Source: Zygnema cylindricum
Lineage: Eukaryota > Streptophyta > Zygnematophyceae > Zygnematales > Zygnemataceae
Assembly (NCBI GenBank): GCA_037447655.1
Contig: JBBHKE010003079.1
Span: 1 to 64,000 of the forward strand
Reading direction: 5' to 3'
DNA length: 64,000 nucleotides
The notes beneath the pieces were generated by a model, which made no database searches, was not told where the DNA came from, and saw only the letters and a program-made list of their open reading frames with translations. Below, piece by piece: positions 46,801 through 59,202 of this stretch. Each line of letters starts with the position of its first letter. Within the stretch, counting starts at the first letter, position 1. A program made the position numbers and the translations under genes.

Positions 46801-48017
46801 GGAGGGAAAACTCTAAATATGGCGATGTAACTTCTCGACCATGACTTCCAGGAATAACCATGTCCTCAAGCCTCGAGGTGGGGAGGAACCAAGGTGGGTC
46901 AGAATGGCTTTGGTGGAGCTATTCAAGCCTCGAAACTCGAGGCAGGGTACATGGGCGGGTATGATCTCGTATTGAAAAGAATTGCTCCCATAAATTATAT
47001 TTCCCTGTTTTTATTCATGTCATGTTCTAGTTTCTATGTCACAATTCCACTACTGAACTTTTTACACCATAATCATAATCGAGCTTGTCCATGGAGCAGC
47101 CTAGACTTAACCATATATGATAGAAATAGAATGTTTTCAAAAGGTCAGAAACAGTCAACTTTGGAAAACCATCAGCTTGTTCTAGGTATCTACGAATATA
47201 GTCTATGTACGTTCTTTTTGACGTTAGAAATCGCTGTTGCGAAGTGTTTCCCAATTACCAAAAGAAACTTGTTGTTTCAAGAATCTCGCATTAAGTAAAA
47301 GTCACTCAAGTACATATTCTTTGCCTACCATGCTGTTTTAAAAATCTATTGAGAATCTATTAGTCATCAGACATAGGCCTCTAAAACTGACAGTGCAACA
47401 TTATGGAATACATTATGGCATTTAGCCTCTGTTCAAATTCCTCACCAGAAGACATTCCCGAATCAGAAAAGTAACAACAAGCTTAGAAAAAGAAAAATCC
47501 TTTGAAAAAGAAAAATTAACCGACACCATATCATGTGTCCCATGAGACTGGAACGTCAAAATTACTCCATATGACATTGACGAGCATCTCTTAATAACTC
47601 TTGGCGTCTATTTTACTCCCTTATAAAAACTAATCCGTACTAAATTTTCCAAGATTTTTTATTATGCGTAGCACTGCCCTTTCCTAAGTGCCTTCCTCAA
47701 AAATATATATTCTGCCAAAGGAAGACCTGCCCTGATTTACAAAAGAGCTTCTTCTGTATGCAACCAAAAGAGAGTGAACTACGCTATTTTCGGTTTTGAT
47801 TAGTTGTTCGACTCTGTACTGTACAATCAGACAAAACTAAGAAACTGCGATGACCAAGAAGGTAATCTCAGAATCTATTTTGTCATTTTCTTGAACAACT
47901 CTGGCGATGAATCAATTCAGGCAATTTTGGCGAGTATAATATTGTGCTCGAGAGTCCAAACAGACTCACAGAATTTCAAATATATTCAAAAATACTTGAA
48001 AAAACAACAGAGAAATA
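46801..48017. other. Spacer and probable 3' region of the patatin-like gene
   Basis: No gene recognised. The part nearest 48017 should contain the 3' untranslated region of the minus-strand patatin-like gene. The higher-coordinate copy of the retroelement 3' end may extend into the start of this stretch. Confidence 0.4.
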
Positions 48018-51000
48018 TTAGGCGAGAGGAGTGACAGCGAGAAGTTGCGATTGTAAATTAGTTCGTTGTAGTATCCAACTCGAAGCGTCACGATACCCGT
48101 CTTCAAATAATTGGTCCAAAATGTGGTCATCAGCCGGCTCCAATGCCCAATTAAAAAGCTGAAACGATAACAAAAACAGAAAATCAAATCACAATCAGGT
48201 CAAGAATCCAAATCTTTCTTTTTTTCCGGAGAAAATAAGCATGACCATAAAATAAAAATTTGTATTTCACAATCAGCCTAGGTGTGTTTCCTACGTCTCT
48301 CTTGAAATGTGCATTTAGACGCCCAGATTTTGTCTTTTTGCGAGATAATTTGAACCATAATTCAAACCATAATTTGAACCATAATTCAAACCATAATTTG
48401 AACCATAACTTGAACCAGCCCGGATTCCAACTTTATTAATTTGGACCATAATTTGAAAAGTGGTTTATTGACAAAATATCTCACCTCCCTCATATTTGCT
48501 CGATTTTCGGGGTTGAGATCAGGACTAATAGCAATTCCTTTCAGGCCAAACCCGGAAGAGGGGAAAGCACACACTCGAACCTGTAAAATAATAACACAGA
48601 AAATACTCAAGAAAATAAGAACCAAACAGACAAATGAATAAAATAGGAGAAAAGATATGCCGGTGTCTTCGGGAAAAAAAAAAAAAAAACCAGCAATGGT
48701 AAATCAAACCATAACAACCATTTAAAATGCACCGCAAAATTATGAGCATGCAAAATATAACTTGAGCTTTAAGTCCACCTTTCCACAGACAAGAAGGAAA
48801 AGAAAAAGAGAAGGAATTTCCAGAAACACACTTTCAAGTCTTCGTAGAACCCCGTACCTCACCATCATAGGACATCCTTACACATTAACATGTTTGATTT
48901 CCGTTAAAAGACTCGTATATCTTATAAAAATATGGGAGTCGATTTTCTTACCGTTTCCTCACTTGCCGTAGGAGGCATAAAGAGAGAGAGACCTCCGTCG
49001 ACACAATATCGATCACGGAACCATGTGGCAGGAGCCGGAGCTAAATATCTATAAAAATAAACCCAGAAAAAAAAAACAAAAGAGTGAAAACATGGTCTGA
49101 CAAATAATTGCCAACCTTAGGGGAGAGGGGAGAGGGGAAAGGGTAGGGGGGAGGGAGGCAGGAGGGAGGGAGGGAAAGAGGGAGGGAGGGAGGGGGGGGA
49201 AAGAGAGAGATACTCTTATCTGCTAGTAATGAGAATATTTATAGAAACCAGAAACTTGAAAACCAATTTAAAACAATCTTTTATAACTAGCCCACTAACA
49301 CGGGTTCAAAGGAAGATTGAACCTTACACTGCCTTTTAGCATTGAATTATCTATTTAAAACTGAAAAATTAGAAAACAATAAAAGGCCTTCTAAAAACTG
49401 ATCCACTTACCCAGGTACAAATGAGGATGTAATAAGAGAATTGATAAGGTCCTCCTTCGAGTCAAATTTGTCTACAAGCAAACCTCGAGGTCTTCGGAAA
49501 AGTTGAGTCACAGCCACTGTTCCTCCAAAAACAAAAACAAAAAAATCAGTTTCACTTCCAAAAAAAAAAATAGAAAAAGGAAAGAAGTAAAGGAAGCAAA
49601 AAGAGGAAAACAGAATTGTTTTTCAAAATGGAAATCAAAGAAAGTAGTACCTCGAATCCTCCCACTTGCACGAATATGGGCATCCTCAGGAAGGAATTCT
49701 TCCAAAAACTTTCTCAAAACAAACTGCAATCCACCTCAACCATACATATGAAACGAATGAGCAAACAACATTTTAACCGAGATCTGTCTCTCGCTCTCCC
49801 TCCCTCCCTCTCCAACCCCACTCCCTTTACTTTCCCTCTCACAACACCCCCACAATATTTTGTTCATGTATCTGATAAAATGAAAGCTAGCAACATGAGC
49901 AAAAAGTTATCATTCAAGCTTCTGGCAGAAAAAACATAACTTTCAAGAGCAATTTCTCCCTCTTCCTTCCATTGTCTACAAAGCTTCTTCGAAATTCTTC
50001 CACGTGAGCGAATCACAATTGTCGATCCTATAATAATAAATGTTGTAGATCAAGGACTGTTTGCCGATGATTGAACATATCGAGCCCATAACTATTTATC
50101 GCCAATTATTGCAAAATATCAATATCAGCTCAACTGTGCCATCAGCATGTGTATCATTATTTCCGTACTATTCAAACTTCTTTCTTCTACCCTGTCGAGG
50201 CTGAAAAAAGATTCTCAGAATAGTACCCTAAACCGTCCCGTAATGAATTTGTACCAAATGTTTGACCTTAGTACCTCAATTAACTGTTTTTCCGATTTCG
50301 TACGCATTGCCAGTTATCGCAATTTCATATTTTTAGAGCTATAAGGTTATACCTTCGAGTATTCGTACTTACATGCATGAATATATTATGCGTGCATGTA
50401 TGTACATATATATCTATATATGTGTGTGTTGTGTGTAAATATGTACACACGCAGACAAATTATTGAGTGTGCAACCGATACAATATAAAACTCTACCAAT
50501 AACAACAAAACAATAAAAATCGCAATAATGTTTAAAAGGCATTAGCGCATGTAAAGTAACCAAAGAAAAAGAAAAAAAAACAAAGACCCAATGGCATGTG
50601 AAATCCTTACCACCAGCCAAAGCCATCAAAAACCAACCAAAGCCTTGACTAGGGTAGACCTCAACTTACCCCTAATCTAAACGCGGTCCCATTTTCTCTG
50701 CAATCTTTTGCTAATTCTTTAGTTGCCTCCAGAGCCCATCTCATCTCCACTCCACATGCCACCACAGCACAAACTATGGCTCCTGCAGATGAGCCTGCAA
50801 GGGGAGTCTCCTCCTGCAGTAAGAGGAAAAAGAAAGCCACAAAAAAAAGCTTTAAAAACATAAAAACTTAAGTTGTAAAAAGCCAAAACTTCATTGTAGA
50901 AAGCCAGTCTGCAAAGGGAATGCAATTGGAGGGTTGGAAAAGGACACATCAGCTCCTTGTAAAAGCATCAAAAATTCCCTCATAAAAAGCCAAAACTTAT

Positions 51001-53644
51001 TTTTCACGTCGTAAAAAATAACCACATTAGTTTTAAACAGCCACAATAGATAGTATGAAACAGGCAGAATATGCAGTTACGGATTTCGTGACAGTAAAGA
51101 AGGATATGAAAAAACTTCAAGAAGATTAGTGACTTTCAGCAATACATTAGAACATGATATGATATATTCGTAAGTCTCTACTCCATATTTCAAGCCATTA
51201 AACCGTGTGGACAAGAAACAAAAACACATAAAAACATGCAAATTTCCTTCATTATACGTATTTAGGACTTCAGCTCCCAAACATATTTCAGTGAAAAGAC
51301 TACAAGAATCAAACACCTCGGTCTTATCCCAAATTGACCCAAATTATCCTGAATCTTCCACAAAATCTTAAGAGAATTAACTGTAAAAAGGCGATTCTAT
51401 CCATTCCAGACTAATCTCAAAAGCTGCGATTCCAGCCAAGAATAACTCTTCAACTGAACAGATTGAAAATTGGATCTCAAAAATTGGAAACTATAGGCAA
51501 AAAAAAAATGACAAACCCTGAAGCAATTTGTTCAGCCTCATAGCAACTTAATAAGAATCTGAGTTAATACATTCACAAGTTAATTTACTAAGAAAGAGGT
51601 TTTGAGTTCAAATATTAACAAGTCAATATAGTGACAAATTCAAACACTGGAATTGACATTTCAATCATAGTCCATATCTGAAAAAACCGATGCCCCGCCC
51701 CGAACAGCTGATGTATCTAACCCCTTCCTCTCTCTCCTCTCCATCTCTCCCTTTCTTATACATCCCAGCCCTAATTCCTCCTTTCCTCCTCTGCACTTCC
51801 CATTCCGGTTTTCAATCGTGCCATTCCTCCTCCCACCCCCATTTCTCCTCCGCCCTACACTTCTCCCTCCCCCTCTGGAACTACTCGCCCTTTGACCCTC
51901 TTCATCCCTGCCTTTCTCGTCTCTCCTTCTTGCTCCCTCGCTTTCTTTCTTCCCCAACCATTCTCGTCTCTCCTTCCACTCCCCCGCTTTTTCTTCCCAC
52001 CCATGCTCTTCACATTCCCTTTTCATTCATATCCTTCCTCCTCCCTCTCTATTCATCTTTTCTCTCCTCCCTCTCTATCCCCTTTCTCTTCGAACCCATT
52101 CCCTACCTCCTCAGATGTTTCCAATCCCCCACTCCTGTCTCTCCCTCTTCCCCACTTCGCTTTCCTCTGATCCCAATCCCTCCCTAACTCTAATTTTCCA
52201 TCATTCTCTCTTCCCTCGGATCTTCCCCTTCTCCCTTCTCACATATTCCTTTTCATGCCATTTTTTGACCTTACTTCCCATACTGTTTATCACGAAAAAC
52301 AACTTGACGAAAAAAAAAAAAAAAAAAACTAAAAAAAAGCCTTTGATTCTGAGAATCACTAAAAGCAGTAACCTTCAAGCGAGAAAGAAACAAAATTTGC
52401 TGGATATTTTTCAAATATTTCAAAATTTGTTCACATAATTACATCAAAATAAGAAATAACATGACGTTCTGGTGTTGTGAAATAAGTATAAACAACCTTC
52501 ACAAACATGTGCAAGAAAAATGGAGACGTAATTTATAATTTAAAACCTATAATCAGAAGAGAGAAAATTCCAATTTCAAATTTAATATCAACGTGATTGC
52601 AATACTACCCGCAAAATTGAGAGGAAAATGAGAAAAAAAAAAAAAAATAGGGAAAAAGAGAAAGTAGGAAGGAAAGAATAAAAGAAAACAAGGGAAAAGC
52701 GAACCACTTACAGTAATAAATCCATTATCCATGAGACATTGAGTGACTCCCAAATGATACGGAAACAGGAGACCAGCCGCAGAATAACTGAATCCGGGAC
52801 TACTGATTGGTCCTCTCTCCTCCTCCGCCTCCACATCTTTTTTCCTTTGTTCCCAGAGCATATTAGGATCAAAATCATCTTGAGTAACTCTCTCTACCTT
52901 CTCCTCCTCTCCCTCTCCCTCCTTCCATGGAGGCTCCAAAAGCTCTTTCTCAATCTCAGCCTCAACTTTTTTACCTAATCCAAACCTTTGAAGAAATATT
53001 TTTCCGGCTTGGAAATCAATACTACTAATTGTGGTTAAAACAGGAGATGATAATTTCAACAGAGAACCTGTTACTGGACCTGTGAGTTTGGCGGCGGTTT
53101 GCAGAAGAGACAAAGAAGTTATCATTGATTTGGCTGGCAGAAAAGACGACACAAGCCGATCTTTGGCTGTATGCTTTAATTGCCACCAATCAGAAATAAG
53201 AAGAGAATAATTGACCAAAAGAGCAGTAAATAGGGCGGAAGAAGATGCCGTCGTTCGTCCTTTCGCAGAAGAATTTTCCGTACTTTTTGTCAGATTTTCC
53301 GTACTTTTTGTCAATTCTCCCGGGCTTCTCCTTTCTATCCACTCTCTTTCTCCTTCTCCTTCCTCCTCCTTCATCGGCGCAACTATGGCTATCGGCCATG
53401 ACTGCCGGAGAAAAGCACTCAACGAAGAAGAAGGAGAGGGAGAAGGGGATGACGAGGTAGGAGAGGTAGGGAAGGGTCCTCTGGAAGAACATGTCACAGA
53501 GAGTGAGAATCCATGGCTGCCAAACCACAACCTCTTTTTGTTGCAACTGTTTCTATATTCGCAAAATGGTCGTTCCGTCCCAGTCAGACAGACTGAAACA
53601 GTCTTATCAGATATGAGAGTTTGGGAGAGAGCTGCGGAAGCCAT
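48018..53644 (-). CDS. Patatin-like (PNPLA) acyl hydrolase, plant type
   Basis: Seven exons: 52712-53644, 50670-50813, 49651-49723, 49411-49516, 48952-49048, 48485-48580, 48018-48158. All frames join and give 529 residues. Residues 1 to about 260 are a poorly conserved N-terminal region, Ser-rich and possibly an organelle-targeting sequence at the start. The patatin fold then begins: FSYSAAGLLFPYHLGVTQCL (oxyanion-loop region), the nucleophile elbow ETPLAGSSAGAIVCAVV with catalytic Ser in GSSAG (exon 2), ALEATKELAKDCR, HIRASGRIR, and RYCVDGGLSLFMP with the catalytic Asp in DGG (exon 5). It ends VRVCAFPSS, ISPDLNPENRANMRELFNWA and LFEDGYRDAS. Both dyad residues are present, so it should be an active lipase or phospholipase, substrate unknown. 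The closest family I recall is the Arabidopsis At1g33270-type patatin-like protein. An in-frame ATG 81 bp upstream (53725) could extend the N-terminus. Confidence 0.88.
48348..48420. repeat. Minisatellite of about 24 bp in a patatin-gene intron
   Basis: Three tandem copies of a 24-bp unit made of two half-units, ATAATTTGAACC and ATAATTCAAACC, lie in the last intron. The half-units are inverted-repeat-like (TTTGAA / TTCAAA). No function is implied. Confidence 0.8.
51690..52260. repeat. Polypyrimidine tract in patatin-gene intron 1
   Basis: The plus strand is C/T-rich for over 500 bp, so the minus-strand transcript carries a long purine-rich stretch. Long open frames on both strands here (for example Ser/Pro/Phe-rich or Arg/Gly/Glu-rich) are composition artefacts. 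Confidence 0.75.
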
Positions 53645-54730
53645 AACGAGATACCAGTTGACACGTGGCAATTGAGGAGTAAACAAGAAAAGTAACAGGC
53701 AAATTGAGAGTAAAGATCCACACAAAATTTGGTAAATTAAAACCAGCCAAGCGTCAAAAAGAAATTGTCGAGCGTCAGCTCAAACGAATGAGAAATCAAA
53801 TAAAACAAACTCAATACTGGATTAAAATTAGTCCATGGAATATAAAATTAGTGCTGTTTTCAGATGGTAAGCTTGAAGAATGGAACAGAAACAAGATGCA
53901 GAAAACAGACACAAATTCGCCTACGGAGAGGGAGAGAGTAATAGAGATATGCAAAAGGAATGTAGGTACTAACCTCCTGATTATCCGGAGACAATCCTGG
54001 CCGTCCGATCTCATTTTTAAAGAAATTGAAATTGCCATGTGGCAGTTCAAACGACCGTCTGCGACTACGCTTGCGATTTTGAGCGTGCGAAAGATTCTAG
54101 AATCAGAGAAAGAGTGAATGAATGAACAAAAAATAGCACGTGCGAAGCGGTACGTTTACAAAGAGGAGTATTGATTTTACGTGCTAATTGTTGGACTCAT
54201 ACGAATACGACAAGCCATCAGGAAGAATTGGTATTGCGGAATTGTGTTAATTGACGAGTACTAATAGTAATTTGAGGCAGACCCCGCAGTACGTAGTTTA
54301 GGCCACACTATTTACCGATAATTACAAATGTAGACGTGGATGCATGTAGCATTGTAGTTCGTCAGTAATAACGTGAGCAATAAACAGAAAAATACACTCT
54401 ATATCCTGTGTCAATAAAGTCATATGAGTCGGAGAGAAACCCATCGCCAAGTGTACTTCCGCAAAGTACTGATTTTTAAAAACAGCAGGGAGGAGTGAGG
54501 ACTGGAGGAGTTTATGGTTGTCAGAACGAGAAGGTCGATCGGACGGCACAAACACTGATTTCCGGAGAGATGCTGGCCAAATCGGAAGCTAGGGCCAGCA
54601 TGCAGGAAGTTTGAGACAGGTGGGCCTTTGTTTCAGAATGTGAGCCACGTGCACGGGAAGGCTCGCAGAAAAGGTGGAAGATTTTGTCATTTTGGTTGGA
54701 GTTCACCCGTACGGCTGCTCACGGGCCATC
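53645..54730. other. Upstream region of the patatin-like gene
   Basis: No gene recognised; the short frames have no family resemblance. It should contain the patatin-gene promoter, but no TATA box could be assigned with confidence. Confidence 0.4.
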
Positions 54731-55621
54731 GCTATTAGTACACCGCGAATCGTAATTAGAGTAAATTACTCTAATTCGGTCGCTCGAAATTTCGACTATA
54801 TCACATCAAATAGAGTAAATGATTCGAATTTTTTCATTATACTATTTAAGGTAAGGTTTAATTAGCGTTTTTAATTCTAATATATGTTTGTTTTAAATAG
54901 TGTGGAGTACGGATGAAGTCCGTCCGTGCAAAATTGTACTTTTATAAAAAAAAGTACAAATAATGATGTAATACAAGCCATTATCATGTAACTGCGTTTT
55001 AACAATCCGCGTAGTGCAAACGTCATAGTGACGATAAACTGTACGTTTTGTCAGATTCTGTACATATACCTTATTTACAGTAGAGGATATTAACTTGCCA
55101 AATTAGAGTATACCGCATAAATTAGAGTAAATTCCTTTTTGAAACAGTTCTTCACATAAACTAGAGTAAATTACTCTAATTATTTATTTCTCTTTTTTTA
55201 ATCTAATTTTTTCATTACTCTAATTACAAAGCGCGGTGTAGTGTTGGGTATCGAGGACCTTTTGCCAATATTCGATATATATCGAATTTCAGGTACCCTA
55301 TAAGCGATATATCGCTTCGATATATCGAAAACCAAACCATCACGATATATCGCCAATATATCGCCAACATATCGAGGCATTAAAATTATTATTATTTTTT
55401 TTTCCCATTTTTCAAAACCCTCCTCACCTCCCCAGCCGCGGCGAGCGCTCGATTTTCCGTACTAGGACGGTACAGACACCCAGTTTTTGCGATATATATC
55501 GCGATAATTTATGTTGGTCCCGGTACGATATATCGAGGAATCTGCTCGATCAATATTCCATATATCGAATATCGAAATTATCGCGATATGAATTTACCCG
55601 ATACCCAACACCAGCTATTAG
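54731..55621. mobile_element. Composite of element L (copy 2) and a GATATATCG-rich MITE, one shared duplication
   Basis: The 8-bp word GCTATTAG occurs at both outer borders (54731-54738 and 55614-55621). The left part starts with the element L terminus TACACCGCGAATCG and runs to CGCGGTGTA near 55240. The right part is a MITE of the TAGTGTTGGGTATCG family (55239-55613). The inner border of that MITE has no matching 8-bp duplication (GCGCGGTG on its left, GCTATTAG on its right). The simplest reading is that the joined pair inserted together, using the left end of L and the right end of the MITE. Confidence 0.65.
55239..55613. mobile_element. hAT-like MITE, GATATATCG-rich family, copy 2
   Basis: Same family as 11245-11660 but in reverse orientation: it begins TAGTGTTGGGTATCGAGG and ends CCCGATACCCAACACCA. 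The interior is again rich in ATATCG words and palindromic. Its last bases differ slightly (CACCA in place of CACTA). It forms the right part of the composite described at 54731-55621. Confidence 0.85.
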
Positions 55622-55661
55622 GGTTTGACGTCTATATATATTAATTTGAGTGCATATTTAT

Positions 55662-56001
55662 TGGTGTTGGGTATCGGGTAAATTCATATCGCGATAATTT
55701 CGATATTCGATATATTGAATATCGATCGAGCAGATACCTCGATATATCGTACTGGGACCAACATAAATTATCGCGATATATATTGCAAAAAATGGATGTT
55801 CGTACAGTTAAAGTACGGAAAATCGTACGGATATATACCCCCACCCCCCACCCCCCACCACTTGGCGGCGCCACAGGAAGTAATGAAAAAAATATCTGGA
55901 TATTTAGCGTCTAGGTACATGGATTCGATATATTGATTATCAGATACCTAAAATTCGATATATATTGAATATAGGCAATAGGTCTTCGATACCCAACACT
56001 A
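55662..56001. mobile_element. hAT-like MITE, GATATATCG-rich family, copy 3
   Basis: The ends are TGGTGTTGGGTATCG and CGATACCCAACACTA, flanked by a perfect 8-bp duplication ATATTTAT (55654-55661 and 56002-56009). It is 340 bp, in the same orientation as copy 1, with part of the palindromic interior missing on the right side. It lies only about 50 bp from copy 2. Confidence 0.9.
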
Positions 56002-56027
56002 ATATTTATTATTTATTTAGGTCGTGG

Positions 56028-56656
56028 CAGAGGTCGCAAACGGTCAACTGAAACCGTGACCGACCGTTAACCGACCGCCCGCGCAAGATCCGGAACGAAT
56101 TCGGTTGCTAAATTTTGAGGGCCGGGCGGTTGCGGTCGATTAATTCACCAGAAACAAAAACACGGTCGGTTGCGCTCGGTCAACCAAAAACAAAAATAAA
56201 AGAAAAATTTGTACTGTCCATACAATCCTACATTATTGTACTTTGTACTCTTTGGTATCGTGGAAGTACGTGACATCATGATTAGCGTCGCAAATCCGAC
56301 ACGGTAGTAACACTATTCATTTCGCAAATCTTAGGGAACGCGACAAGGCGTCGCAAATCTGACACGATAGTAAACACTATTCTGTTTGCAAATCTAAGGG
56401 AACGCGACAAATCGTAATTTTTGGCTTATCCATACGTTGTACATTAGTTAAATTTGTACTTTTTCGGTTACGGGCGGGCACGGTAAGTCGCGAGAAATCG
56501 AGTTTCGGTTAACTTTTATTTTCGTAAACGTCGGTCGGTTAATGGTTAACAATTTTGGAGCGTGACATAACCCGGTCGGGCGTCAGTTACTCAGATTTTG
56601 AAAAAAAAAAAACGGTCGGTTTCGGTTATGTAAAATTTTGACTTTTGCGACCTCTG
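56028..56656. mobile_element. hAT-like non-autonomous element with CAGAGGTCGCAAA ends
   Basis: The terminal inverted repeats CAGAGGTCGCAAA and TTTGCGACCTCTG are perfect, and the 8-bp duplication GGTCGTGG flanks them (56020-56027 and 56657-56664). CAG-starting ends with 8-bp duplications are typical of hAT. The interior (629 bp) has many CGGTCGGTT words and a short internal duplication (CGTCGCAAATC...GACACG...AGTAA...CACTATTC near 56285-56400). No coding sequence. Confidence 0.9.
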
Positions 56657-56813
56657 GGTCGTGGTAACTGGTAAGGTTCGAGCTGCTTTTCGATCGAATT
56701 TACGCCGTCCGATATCCATACAATACTCGAAGATCGGTAGATAGCGAGTTTAGCGAACTTTTACTGCCAGTTTTCAGTACAGTACTCGATTTTGAAATAA
56801 TTTAGCGCTTAGG

Positions 56814-57601
56814 GTGCGTCTCCATGTACTTGAAACTTAGAGAATTTACTTTGTTTTTAACGCAGATCCGGCGGACCCGGATTTCGGGTTTCCCTATGTG
56901 TACCAAACAAAGTTGTCACTTAAGGGCGTGACGATTGTATACGTCGACAATGCCCGTGACGGCTGTCGACAGTGTACAATCTGTGATGACGCACGTTATA
57001 TTTCATATTATTTTGTAACTGCTTGTGACGTCGCATGACTTTTCGTGACATTGTAGACGTACCGCCATCTACCCTGTGCCATTTCACAGTTGAAGAAGAT
57101 GCAATTTGCCTTTGCGTCTCTTGTCCGCTCGACGTGAAATGGCATCGGATCTTGAGACCCCTGGCGAAATAAAATCCGTACCATGCGCAAACGGACAAAA
57201 CCAAACAAATTGTGTATTTTGCTTTGTTGTACCTGAACGCAAACAGACAAAACATAGCGGATCGTGCACTTTTCGTCGTCGCTTGAATTCTTTTGAAATT
57301 TATTGAAATTTTGTTACACATGCGACTACGTGTTTCTATTTGTTTTTCGAAAATTCTTTGTTTTAAAACACATCTTGCCTGTGTTTTAAAGAAAAGTTTG
57401 AAGATAACGTTTTTTGGCGTGGTCGTCGGTCGAAGAACACAATACGACATCATGTAGTACATCTTAAATTTGATGATGACGCAAAATGTACTTCTCATTT
57501 TCTCTATTTTTCTGTACGGTTGAAACTTACGCGGTACGGCTCTAAGTTTTACAGGAAAACGACAGAAAAAAACCCTTACTTAGGCACATGGAGACGCACC
57601 C
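56814..57601. mobile_element. PIF/Harbinger-like MITE, copy 2
   Basis: The ends are GGGTGCGTCTCCATGTAC and GCACATGGAGACGCACCC, with TTA on the left and TAA on the right, so the duplication is TWA-like but not identical. It matches copy 1 (36434-37194) in reverse orientation across most of its length, for example the GATCCGGCGGACCCG block near 56865-56880. A 192-codon minus-strand frame corresponds only partly to the frame in copy 1. Confidence 0.85.
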
Positions 57602-57660
57602 TAAGTTTTACAAGAAAACAACAGAAAAAAAACCCTGAGGCACATGGAGACGCATCCTTA
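57602..57660. repeat. Tandem duplication of the MITE right end
   Basis: The last 50-60 bp of the Harbinger-like element, from AAGTTTTACA.GAAAAC to GGCACATGGAGACGCA.CC, are repeated immediately after its right end with a few changes. This gives two tandem right termini. Confidence 0.8.
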
Positions 57661-57898
57661 GAAAGTGAAAAAAATGTTCGAACTGTTTTTTCCGTGTTCG
57701 AACAGTTTTTCCCGTGCATTTTAAATACCATCCTCTTCGTCACTTACTTTTGTCTTTGGCGCCTTAATTCAGGGACTTTCAAGATTTTTAAGCCATTTTT
57801 TGGTTTAGAGGTTTTTCGAGTTCCGTAGGATTCAGGGTTTTAGGTTCTCGTGTCCCAAGGGGTTTATCTTGTATGGCTCAAGTTCTTGGCGTTTATAT

Positions 57899-58204
57899 CA
57901 TAGTTCAAAAGTAGGTGAAAGTAGGCCCATACAATATGCCTATTGTATGCAAAACATACAATATGACCTTAAGACCCATATTGTATTCAGACCTATTCGG
58001 ACCAATTGAAACATTTGGACCAAAAATTGGACCAATTAAAACATTCGGACCAAAAAAATTTATTTACACCGTCAGATTCGGACGATCGGACGGTCGCCGA
58101 TCAAAGTAGTGATTTAAGAAGATCACATGAAAAGCCCATAACACAACTTACGGTAAAGGCGCCTACCAAAGGCCTACCAGAAAAACGCCTACTTATGAAC
58201 TATG
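57899..58204. mobile_element. hAT-like MITE, CATAGTTCAAAAGTAGG family, copy 2
   Basis: The left end CATAGTTCAAAAGTAGG (57899) and right end CCTACTTATGAACTATG (to 58204) are inverted repeats. The flanks GTTTATAT (57891-57898) and GTTTACAT (58205-58212) match in 7 of 8 bases. It is half the length of copy 1 (12045-12686) and carries three to four tandem GGACCAATTGAAACATT/CGG-like units near 57990-58050. Confidence 0.85.
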
Positions 58205-58212
58205 GTTTACAT

Positions 58213-59202
58213 TCTTTTTTGTATCGAATACCAATAATTAAAATCATATGCAATTTCAAACAGTTTGAACAGTTACGTAAAATAACGAAATAGCAGTATC
58301 GCCGATATGAGACCAAACCGCCATATTGGCGAAGATCAAGACCCCTCTCGTTAGCATTAGCGTACCCACATACGAAAAGTCCATCACCTATTTAGAGATA
58401 GTCTGGACAGAAAAGAATATCAAAACCGACTACCTTCTAAATACACACAATATCAAATCTTACACAGGTCTCAACCCAGTATTATGAAAAAAAGCATGAT
58501 GGATAACTAGTAATACTAATCAGTTTCTTGATAAACTACATACTTCGATCACCAATACATTGACTTGCCATTAACTGATGCTCATGATTAACTCAGGTGT
58601 GTGATAGGAATCAGATCAGAATGTTGAAATCAACCAACTCTAGAGGAGCAAATGAACAGAGTGGTTCCTTGTTCAGAAAGTCTCAAGAAAATAAAATCTT
58701 CATTTGTATATATTCCAGCTGACATCAGTCTCTCCCTAATTATATATATCTTCCAACTGACTCCCCCGCACCATTGTAAATACACACGATGCTGTCATAT
58801 TCTGGGAAAGGTTATTGACTGACACTCGTAATTTTGAACTGTCAGGAAACAGAGGGACAGCGTCTCTGTTTAAAAGATAAAAGCTTCTCTGTGAAATCCT
58901 CACATCCATCTGAACATTCTAGATCAACTGTGTCAACTACAAAGAATTATAAACGCAAACAAATTGTGTTGACGTTTTAACTGCATCGCCTTTGTGACTA
59001 GTTTTCAGGGAACAGCCCCGTTGACAATATTTCACAGCATCAACTTACGACTAGGTACAACAAACTTAACAACAGTAAATAATGTTGCACGCCAGTAACC
59101 TATACCTCTAAGAATTGCCTGAATGAAAACTCACACTGCTGTGATCTGGGATCTATAACTAAAAAAAAAATGTCTTTTCTGATTCTTCTCTAGGCCATTT
59201 AT
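58213..59202. other. Spacer and 3' region of the transporter gene
   Basis: No gene recognised. The part nearest 59202 should hold the 3' untranslated region of the minus-strand transporter. Confidence 0.4.

Noticed and set aside
50395-50450. AT/TG-rich repeat as a possible telomeric or centromeric satellite
   Set aside because: It is a short interrupted dinucleotide microsatellite in an intron, with no higher-order unit.
51661-52187. Long frames of 121 and 165 codons on both strands
   Set aside because: They are composition artefacts of a polypyrimidine tract inside intron 1 of the patatin-like gene; no family resemblance.
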